DNA from: Oscillospiraceae bacterium | Lineage (GTDB): Bacteria; Bacillota; Clostridia; UMGS1810 | DNA: 32,204 bases | Assembly (NCBI GenBank): GCA_021629085.1 | Contig: JAJXRJ010000020.1 | Span: forward strand, 6,497 to 38,700 | Direction of reading: 5' to 3' | Part shown: one piece after another, positions 24,742 through 30,655 of the stretch | Layout: the number at the start of each line of letters is the position of its first letter | How positions within the stretch are numbered: position 1 is the stretch's first letter | The notes under the pieces: generated by a model | What the model was told of the DNA's origin: nothing | Seen by the model: only the letters and a program-made list of their open reading frames with translations | Database searches by the model: none | Translations under genes and position numbers: made by a program

Positions 24742-25596
24742 CTAAAATTTCAGCCGATGGTTACGGCTTTGTTCCATTTCTCTTTGGACTCCTCTTGCAT
24801 ACTTGATTTCGGGATAACCGAAACCGATCATCATCTCAATGTAATGGTTATCCGGAATATTCAGCATTGCCTTAATATCCGGCATTTGCTCCAACGCACC
24901 GAGGGGAAATGTCAGCATGACAGCCCCAAGACCACGGGAAGCACAAAGCAGTTCAAAATATGTTCCGGCAATCACCACATCTTGTATAGGCTCACCGTTC
25001 CCTAATGGTGCGTGAGGAATTAAAATATGCGATGCCCCGCAGAAAAGCATATCGGGGCGAACCGTCTTTTCCCATCGTTTCATATCCTCATACGCCTCTT
25101 TACCAAATCCTTTTGGATAGATACCTTGCGCCGCCAATTCTTCCATTCGGGAATAAGCAAGCTGACGAAATTGATGCATCTGTCCCTTATCGTCAATCAG
25201 GGTGAATTCTACCTGCTGCTTATTGCCGCCGTTTGGGGCATCTGCCAGGCGCTCCAGCATATCGTTTATAATGGCGGCGTCAACATTTTTATATTTATAT
25301 CTGCGGCAGGAATGTCTGCCTGCAATCAGAGAATCCATTGTCGGCGCTGCGATCTCATAATCAGCAACAGGCAGGCTGTTTTCCGGCTTGTGCCCGAAAA
25401 TGGAAATGGCACCTGTGGGGCAAACAGCAAGACAATGCTCGCATTTCCAACAGCCGTTCCACCCGAATTCTTTAAAATCTGCCATTTCAGGTTTCTTTGC
25501 CTGATTCAGAGAAAGAATTCCTCCGGGGCAAACCTTCACGCATTTTCCGCAGCCTACACATTTTTCTGTATCAACAGCTAAATTTGCCTGATTCAT
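24742..25596 (-). CDS. Nitroreductase with N-terminal 2[4Fe-4S] ferredoxin domain
   Basis: A 284-residue protein. The N-terminal ferredoxin part has CVGCGKCVKVCP (Cys13, 16, 19, 23) and CWKCEHCLAVCP (Cys49, 52, 55, 59). From about residue 90 the flavin nitroreductase fold follows: LIAGRHSCRRYK, APNGGNKQQVEF and GLGAVMLTFPLG. Such proteins reduce nitro compounds, quinones or other electrophiles with FMN. It is the first gene of the six-gene operon, with GGAGG 8 bases before its ATG, and is divergent from an HxlR regulator. That mirrors the yodB-yodC arrangement of Bacillus, where an HxlR repressor controls a nitroreductase. Confidence 0.92.
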   Translation of the reverse strand: MNQANLAVDTEKCVGCGKCVKVCPGGILSLNQAKKPEMADFKEFGWNGCWKCEHCLAVCPTGAISIFGHKPENSLPVADYEIAAPTMDSLIAGRHSCRRYKYKNVDAAIINDMLERLADAPNGGNKQQVEFTLIDDKGQMHQFRQLAYSRMEELAAQGIYPKGFGKEAYEDMKRWEKTVRPDMLFCGASHILIPHAPLGNGEPIQDVVIAGTYFELLCASRGLGAVMLTFPLGALEQMPDIKAMLNIPDNHYIEMMIGFGYPEIKYARGVQREMEQSRNHRLKF

Positions 25597-25655
25597 TGTA
25601 AGAGCCTCCGTTCCTTGTTTCTGATACTATTGCAACTGCTGTCTTTTCACTCTGC

Positions 25656-25695
25656 AAGTACGCACTTTTTTATAACACAGTTACCTTTTGGTAAC
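25656..25695. promoter_or_regulatory. HxlR-linked conserved upstream block, copy B
   Basis: AAGTACGCACTTTTTT is followed by ATAACAC and AGTTACC, then TTTTGGTAAC. GTTACC/GGTAAC is a perfect 6-bp dyad around TTTT. The block lies between the divergent nitroreductase operon and the second HxlR gene and matches copy A at 18323-18364. Candidate operator controlling both directions. Confidence 0.55.
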
Positions 25696-25752
25696 ATTTG
25701 CATTGTGACTGGGATTGCGGAATTAAAAAATTTTTATCTTTATATATCGCAC

Positions 25753-25781
25753 TTGATTTTATGAGCATATAGCACTATAAT
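25753..25781 (+). promoter_or_regulatory. Promoter of the second HxlR gene
   Basis: TTGATT (25753-25758), 17 bases, TATAAT (25776-25781), about 50 bases before the ATG at 25832. Confidence 0.65.
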
Positions 25782-25831
25782 TTAAGTGTAATATTCAAAT
25801 GTGAACGAATGGGAATTTGGGGGGTAAAAGT

Positions 25832-26158
25832 ATGCTGAAGAAAGAAGAACTGCCCGCTTGTCCTGTTGCAACAACCGTGCAAATGGTGGGAAGTAAGTGG
25901 AAACTTTTGATTTTGAGAAATCTTCTTGCACGCCCGTGGCGTTTTAACGAACTGCGTAAAAATTTAGAGGGAATCAGTCAAAAGGTACTGACTGACAGCC
26001 TGCGTTCCATGGAGGAAGATGGTATCATCACACGGACGGTCTATCCGGAAGTTCCTCCGAGAGTGGAATATTCTCTAAGCGAACTGGGCGAATCCATGCG
26101 TCCTATCATTAAAGCAATGGAGCAATGGGGTATGGATTATAAAGCGCAGAATGGTTAA
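25832..26158 (+). CDS. HxlR-family winged-helix regulator (second copy)
   Basis: A 108-residue HxlR/DUF24 regulator: LPACPVATTVQMVGSKWKLL, recognition helix region GISQKVLTDSLRSMEEDGI, wing YPEVPPRVEYSLSELG. Cys10 is in the same ACPV setting as in the first copy and is the candidate redox or electrophile sensor. I use the ATG at 25832, with GGGGGG about 9 bases upstream; an upstream in-frame start at 25817 lies in that ribosome binding site. It is divergent from the nitroreductase-SirTM operon with 235 bases between, and followed by a strong terminator. It is the most likely regulator of that operon. Confidence 0.93.
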   Translation: MLKKEELPACPVATTVQMVGSKWKLLILRNLLARPWRFNELRKNLEGISQKVLTDSLRSMEEDGIITRTVYPEVPPRVEYSLSELGESMRPIIKAMEQWGMDYKAQNG

Positions 26159-26183
26159 TAACCGGGATTATATGGAAAGCAAA

Positions 26184-26217
26184 AAAACCAGAGGTGTATC
26201 CCTCTGGTTTTCTTTTG
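26184..26217 (+). terminator. Intrinsic terminator of the second HxlR gene
   Basis: A perfect 11-bp stem (arm AAAACCAGAGG, 6-base loop) runs directly into TTTTCTTTT on the plus strand, 26 bases after the HxlR stop. The A-rich 5' flank would let it work for the arsC remnant from the other side as well. Confidence 0.88.
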
Positions 26218-26221
26218 CTAT

Positions 26222-26429
26222 TTATAAAGTTTTTATCTTTCGAGCTATTTCTTCAATGACCCGCACAAAGCATTCATCACGCTTCCCTGTCAGATCAGGA
26301 AGTCCCCAAGCATCATCAAATGCTCTGCCAATATAGGGGCAACCGACATCGCATCCCATTGAAATGGCAATATCGGGCGTGGGAATTTTATCAATCGTCT
26401 TGCTGTAAGGCTGTCTTTTTCTTTTTCAT
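26222..26429 (-). pseudogene. arsC-like arsenate reductase remnant with internal deletion
   Basis: The minus strand keeps the C-terminal part of a thioredoxin-coupled arsenate reductase (low-molecular-weight phosphatase fold): YSKTIDKIPTPDIAISMGC, then DVGCPYIGRAFDDAWGLPD and LTGKRDECF to a TAA at 26224. A start ATG at 26429 opens MKKKKTAL and shifts out of frame. The roughly 60-70 residues between, including the active-site CX5R loop, are missing. The gene cannot make a working enzyme. It is the last of three shortened genes in a row. Confidence 0.8.
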
Positions 26430-26431
26430 CA

Positions 26432-26509
26432 TTAAAAACCCAGCTTGTGCAGCAAAGCAACTACATCAGCGGCTTTCAAAACCCTGCCCATAGCGGCAGC
26501 CTTTTCATC
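26432..26509 (-). pseudogene. C-terminal remnant of a small thioredoxin-like protein
   Basis: The frame DEKAAAMGRVLKAADVV then ALLHKLGF ending in TAA matches the C-terminus of the small redox-active thioredoxin family often encoded between a permease and arsC. The N-terminal part with the CxxC site is absent, and the fragment is joined directly to permease sequence. Confidence 0.65.
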
Positions 26510-26722
26510 AGCAAGACAAGACTGCCAAGATCAACCATCGGCGAAGAAATCAAAAAGAAGAATGTAACGCCAAGCGGCAAGCCTGCGCTTGTAAACCCGA
26601 TAAACAGCAGAATAGAGGAACACGAGCAGGCTTGTGATATCTAAGCCACAAACGTTCAAAATTGTTGCAATCAGCCGTTTCAGCCAGCTCATACCGAGGA
26701 CTTCATTTTGAAAAAAGGCCAT
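26506..26722 (-). pseudogene. ArsP/UPF0718-type permease remnant with internal deletion
   Basis: Two pieces in different frames remain. From the ATG at 26722 comes the N-terminus MAFFQNEVLGMSWLKRLI then NVCGLDITS. At about 26628 the frame changes by one base to CSCSSILLFIGFTSAG then LPLGVTFFFLISSPMVDL and GSLVLLM, which in intact permeases lies about 60 residues further on. The C-terminal half is missing. The CSCSS motif is typical of this permease family, linked to export of arsenicals or metals. With the thioredoxin and arsC remnants it forms a decayed operon. Confidence 0.7.
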
Positions 26723-26756
26723 ACGGTTTTGAATACTGCCACAAAAAGCCCTTTTC

Positions 26757-26783
26757 ATATAGCCATATTGAATATACCTATAT
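26757..26783. promoter_or_regulatory. Possible ArsR-type operator before the decayed operon
   Basis: ATATAG and CTATAT flank ATATTCAATAT in a 27-base dyad about 35 bases before the permease remnant. This resembles the AT-rich dyads bound by ArsR/SmtB repressors. No arsR gene is left nearby. Confidence 0.35.
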
Positions 26784-26837
26784 AATTTGTTTAATAAAAG
26801 CCATTGTAAAACGAAAAGCGCTATCTGATTTTCAAAA

Positions 26838-27336
26838 TCAGAAGCTCCGCTCAAAAATCATCCTCAGTTCTGTATTCGGAGTACCAAGCAGGACTTGTTT
26901 TTCGGCATCGTCAAAGCGGAAACCAAACCTTTTATAAAAACGAATTGCCCTATCGTTGCCTTTCAATACCCATAGAGCAATTCGTTGATACTCTGCAAGC
27001 ATCTCCAAGGCAGCGTTCATTAGCTCGTAGCCAACCTTTGCGCCGTGGTACTCAGCGAGGACATAAATCCCATAAATCTCACCATATTCAGCAAGTGTGT
27101 GGTCACGATCAGCGCCGTAACCCACAAAGCCGATCACTTTTTCTCCATCTTTCGCCACAAGAATATTGTCCGAATTTTTTTTTGGCGATTGCAGTAAATT
27201 TTTGGAGAGTCATCCCAGCCAGATATTGTGCGTCGATTAAGCCCGCATAAGTTTCCTGCCAAGACTTGTAGTGAACATATGCCTTACCGTTGATTTCATC
27301 TTCGCTTTCCATCTTTTTTATCGTATAATTAACCAT
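26838..27336 (-). pseudogene. GNAT-family acetyltransferase, frameshifted at A9
   Basis: The N-terminal part starts at the ATG at 27336 (MVNYTIKKMESEDEINGKAY...SWQETYAGLI). The C-terminal part, in another frame, holds the acetyl-CoA region: VIGFVGYGADRD, EIYGIYVLAEYHGAKVGYEL and NDRAIRFYKRFGF. The two frames meet at a run of nine A in the coding strand (27175-27183). With eight A the reading would continue AIAKKNSDNILVAKDGEK and give one intact protein of about 165 residues. This is either a true frameshift, a slippage site or a sequencing error. It lies 41 bases after guaA. Substrate unknown. Confidence 0.85.
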
Positions 27337-27377
27337 TATAAATAACCTTCAAATAGACTTGCCATTTTAATAAGCAC

Positions 27378-28682
27378 TTATTCCCATTCGATCGTTGCGA
27401 CTGGCTTTGGCGAAAGATCGTATAAAACGCGGTTGACGTTTTTAACTTCCTTTAAAATGCGGTCGGTAATTTTTATCAAGATGGGCCAATCCAGCTGTTC
27501 AATGCTCGCAGTCATGGCGTCAATTGTATTGACTGCGCGCAGGATGACCGGATATTCAAAGCTTCTGGCATTATCGCGCACACCCACTGACTTAAAATCT
27601 GGCACAACGGTAAAATACTGCCACACTTTTTTATTCAGCCCCGCCTTTTGAAACTCCTCGCGCAAAATTGCATCCGATTCCCGCACAGCCTCTAACCGTT
27701 CTCTGGTAATTGCACCTAAACACCGCACGCCCAATCCCGGGCCCGGGAATGGCTGACGATATACCATTTCATCAGGTAGCCCCAGCTCCAAGCCACAGGC
27801 GCGCACTTCGTCTTTAAACAGTTGGCGCAGCGGTTCCACCAGCGCAAACTGCAAATCTTTTGGCAGTCCTCCCACATTGTGATGCGATTTCACCATTTTT
27901 GCCGTTTTGGTCCCGCTCTCCACAATGTCCGGATAAATGGTGCCCTGCCCCAGAAAATCAATTCCATCCAGCTTGCGCGCTTCCTCTTCAAACACGCGGA
28001 TAAACTCACTGCCAATGATTTTCCGCTTCTCTTCCGGATCAGCCACACCAGCAAGTTTGGTCAAAAACCGCTCTGTCGCATCCACATAAACCAGGTTGGC
28101 GTTTAGCTGATTTTTAAACACCTCAATAACGCTTTCCGACTCCCCTTTGCGCATCAAGCCGTGGTTGACGTGCACGCACACCAAATTTTTGCCAATGGCT
28201 TTTAAAAGCAGCGCTGCAACAACCGAGCTGTCCACGCCGCCTGAAAGCGCCAGCAACACCTTTTTGTCCCCCACCTGCTGTCTCACCAGTTCAATCTGGT
28301 CAGCGACAAAATTTTTCATATTCCAGTTTGGCGTAGCTTTACAAACATCAAAGACAAACGGTTTTACCGCTTCTTTGAGCGCCGTTTCATCTTCCGGCCA
28401 GGCTGCAACGGTTTTACAGTTTGCACTGTCATGATTTACAGCTAAAAACGGGAGCCCCGTTTGATACAGTTCAGGGCGCACGTCAATCCTCACGCCGTCC
28501 ACAATGCAGTTCGGCCCGCCGTTTAAAATAACGCCCTTGACATTTGGCAGCGCGTTTAACTCCTCCGCTGTGATATCATGCGGATAAATTTCGCTGTACA
28601 CGCCAAGCGCGCGAATGGCCCTTGCCAGCACCGTGTTTTCTGTACTGCCCAAATCCAAAATTACAATCATATCCTGCTGCAT
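27378..28682 (-). CDS. guaA: GMP synthase with degenerate glutaminase domain
   Basis: The 434-residue protein converts XMP to GMP. The ATP pyrophosphatase domain is complete: ALSGGVDSS P-loop (residues 147-153), IKSHHNVGGLP-like KSHHNVGGLPKDL, PFPGPGLGVR and the C-terminal KPVATIEWE. The N-terminal class I glutaminase domain is about 75 residues shorter than normal. It keeps VILDLG and GVILNGGPN, but the nucleophile elbow (normally GICYGMQ) reads FLAVNHDSANC and the HPE segment is absent. The enzyme should therefore depend on free ammonia or another amidotransferase. It starts at the ATG at 28682 behind AGGAGG, with a promoter at 28732-28760. Confidence 0.93.
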   Translation of the reverse strand: MQQDMIVILDLGSTENTVLARAIRALGVYSEIYPHDITAEELNALPNVKGVILNGGPNCIVDGVRIDVRPELYQTGLPFLAVNHDSANCKTVAAWPEDETALKEAVKPFVFDVCKATPNWNMKNFVADQIELVRQQVGDKKVLLALSGGVDSSVVAALLLKAIGKNLVCVHVNHGLMRKGESESVIEVFKNQLNANLVYVDATERFLTKLAGVADPEEKRKIIGSEFIRVFEEEARKLDGIDFLGQGTIYPDIVESGTKTAKMVKSHHNVGGLPKDLQFALVEPLRQLFKDEVRACGLELGLPDEMVYRQPFPGPGLGVRCLGAITRERLEAVRESDAILREEFQKAGLNKKVWQYFTVVPDFKSVGVRDNARSFEYPVILRAVNTIDAMTASIEQLDWPILIKITDRILKEVKNVNRVLYDLSPKPVATIEWE

Positions 28683-28731
28683 GCAGCCTCTCCTCCTAAT
28701 TCTTTTGTGTAACCTTATATTTCCTTAAAAT

Positions 28732-28760
28732 ATTATATCACGTCCAAATGGGTTCTTCAA
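28732..28760 (-). promoter_or_regulatory. Sigma-A type promoter of guaA
   Basis: TTGAAG (28760-28755), 17 bases, TATAAT (28737-28732) on the minus strand, 50 bases before guaA. The leader is too short for a purine riboswitch. Confidence 0.75.
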
Positions 28761-28810
28761 TAAAAAACTTGTCTAAAAATAGCGTTTTTTATAAGAATAT
28801 TTCCGTCAGT

Positions 28811-29449
28811 TCATTCAATTACACGGGCGCCGCCGAGAATTTCCGGCCAATTTTGCATACTATCTGCCTTTGTGATTTCACGGACGACCTTACAAGGAAC
28901 ACCGGCGGCAAAGGAGTTATCCGGAATATCGCGCACCACCACACTGCCCGCGCCAATCACGCATCCGTTCCCGATGCGGACGCCGGGACACACCGTCACG
29001 TTTGCGCCAAACCAGCAGTCGTTTCCAATGAATACCGGCTTTGCATAGCACAAACGTTTCCGCTCGCCGGTTTCCACAAGTATTTCCCGCCGCTCATCGG
29101 CAACCATGGGGTGGATGGGCGTAACAATTGTGACACCGGGGCCAAAATTGCAGTTGTCGCCAATGGTTACAGCCGCGTCGTCCTGCACAGTAAGGTTAAA
29201 GTTGGCAAACAAATTTTTCCCAATTTTGGTGTGCTTGCCGTAGTGAAAATAGATGGGTCCCTGAAAGAAAAACCCATCCCCGATTTCCCCCACAATGTCT
29301 AGGATGATCCGGTTCCGCTTTTCCGTTTCATCCTCATGGGTTTTGTTGTAATCCACATTCAAATTATGCGTTTTTTGTTTGATGGCCTTTAATTCTTCAT
29401 CGCCCGGCCAAAACAAAACACCCTTTGTAATTTTTTCTTCTTCCCGCAT
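28811..29449 (-). CDS. Hexapeptide-repeat sugar O-acetyltransferase (LacA/Maa type)
   Basis: A 212-residue left-handed beta-helix acetyltransferase. An N-terminal helical cap (Maltose_acetyltransferase-like, residues 5-60) precedes isoleucine-patch repeats such as HTKIGKNLFANFNL, AVTIGDNCNFGPGV, VFIGNDCWFGANVTV and VRIGNGCVIGAGSVV. It ends in FAAGVPCKVVREI. The catalytic His is His113 in TPIHPM. Family members move acetyl from acetyl-CoA to galactosides, maltose or related sugars; the acceptor is not known. AGGAAGGGG lies 7 bases before the ATG at 29449. Confidence 0.93.
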   Translation of the reverse strand: MREEEKITKGVLFWPGDEELKAIKQKTHNLNVDYNKTHEDETEKRNRIILDIVGEIGDGFFFQGPIYFHYGKHTKIGKNLFANFNLTVQDDAAVTIGDNCNFGPGVTIVTPIHPMVADERREILVETGERKRLCYAKPVFIGNDCWFGANVTVCPGVRIGNGCVIGAGSVVVRDIPDNSFAAGVPCKVVREITKADSMQNWPEILGGARVIE

Positions 29450-29526
29450 GTGCTTACCCCTTCCTCTGTCTATAAATTGAGCTCCACATTATGTATCCTC
29501 TTTTTTCGCCATCACGCCTATGCCCC

Positions 29527-30021
29527 CTATAACGCTGCAATGCCCTTTGCGATTTCTTCCGGCAAGCCATGTGACACGTCAATTTTTACTGTATCCAGCG
29601 TTTCATACAATGCCATTTTTTGCATGCTTCGCGCGATCACATCCGGCTTTCGCAATCCGCTTTCAATGTCTTTTTGCAGCCGCTTAAGCAAAACGTCAAT
29701 TTCACACACAAGCGACAGCTTATAAACCCGGCAGTTTTTGATGTCAAGCCTAGAAAGGATTTGGTCAATGATGGACTGCTCATGCATCACCCAGCCAAAA
29801 ATGACAGCCTGATAGGCAGAGCAGCCAATAAAATTATTGAGCACATGGCAGATGTTGTCCAGTACCATGCGTTTGGTTTCTTCCGTCACCAAAAATGGGT
29901 TGGCATCCCAGCACCAGTCGCCGTCCAGGAACACACTGTTTTTAATCGTCCGCTTGAGCGCCTGGCAGATGGTTGTTTTCCCAACTCCCATCGCGCCGCC
30001 AATCAAATAGAGTTTTTTCAA
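29527..30021 (-). CDS. Small P-loop nucleotide kinase-like protein
   Basis: A 164-residue AAA/shikimate-kinase-like P-loop protein. Walker A is GGAMGVGKTT (residues 8-17), followed by FLDGDWCWDANPF and the C-terminal basic region VLLKRLQKDIESGLRKPDVI, a possible lid. Such proteins phosphorylate small molecules or nucleosides; the substrate is not clear. I use the TTG start at 30021, with AGGGAG about 7 bases upstream, which puts the P-loop right at the N-terminus as usual. The in-frame extension to 30204 overlaps the methyltransferase gene and is not native. Confidence 0.8.
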   Translation of the reverse strand: MKKLYLIGGAMGVGKTTICQALKRTIKNSVFLDGDWCWDANPFLVTEETKRMVLDNICHVLNNFIGCSAYQAVIFGWVMHEQSIIDQILSRLDIKNCRVYKLSLVCEIDVLLKRLQKDIESGLRKPDVIARSMQKMALYETLDTVKIDVSHGLPEEIAKGIAAL

Positions 30022-30068
30022 AATCCCACTCCCTATCTGCACAGTGCAAGCCAAATTGCCCCGCAAAA

Positions 30069-30602
30069 TTACAGCGCTGTCCCCTTCTTTGGGACAAACA
30101 AATGCCCGACATCGGCATGTTCCAATGTCAGCAAGCCGATTTTTTTGTCTATTCCGCCCGCATACCCCGTAAGGCTTCCATTTGCGCCCACCACCCGATG
30201 GCAAGGTATGAGAATGGAAACCGGATTGCGTCCCACTGCACCGCCAACTGCCTGGGCAGACAAGGTTGACAAGCCGTTTCTCTTGGCGACAAGCCGCGCA
30301 ATTTCACCATAGGTCATTGTCTGTCCATAGGGGATGGTGCGCAAAATTTCCCACACTGTTTTTTGAAACGGCGTTGCAGAAAAAGAAATTGGCGGCAAAA
30401 ACGCAGGGTCTTTGCCCTGGAAATAAATTTCCAGCCAGCGTTTGGTTTCACAAAAAATTGGCAATTCTTCTTCTGCATACTGCGCCGGCAGTGTGGCGCC
30501 GAAATATTTTTGCCCGTCAAACCACAGCCCGGTCAAAGCCGTTTTGTCGCCTGCCATGGTTATACCGCCAAGCGGCGAGGAGTAATGGCTGACATATATC
30601 AT
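30069..30602 (-). CDS. ogt: Methylated-DNA--protein-cysteine methyltransferase
   Basis: A suicide DNA repair protein that takes the methyl group from O6-methylguanine onto its own cysteine. The active site is PCHRV with Cys134 in SILIPCHRVVGANG. The DNA-binding HTH precedes it (TPFQKTVWEILRTIPYGQTMTYGEIA, with the arginine finger region SAQAVGGAVGRNP). The 177 residues match Ogt-type proteins without an Ada N-terminal domain. It starts at the ATG at 30602 behind GGAGGG. It lies 47 bases before the P-loop kinase gene and is probably co-transcribed with it. Confidence 0.96.
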   Translation of the reverse strand: MIYVSHYSSPLGGITMAGDKTALTGLWFDGQKYFGATLPAQYAEEELPIFCETKRWLEIYFQGKDPAFLPPISFSATPFQKTVWEILRTIPYGQTMTYGEIARLVAKRNGLSTLSAQAVGGAVGRNPVSILIPCHRVVGANGSLTGYAGGIDKKIGLLTLEHADVGHLFVPKKGTAL

Positions 30603-30655
30603 CTGTATCCCTCCAGGATTTACCGCAATTTCCCGTTATCACAGTGATGGTTGCA

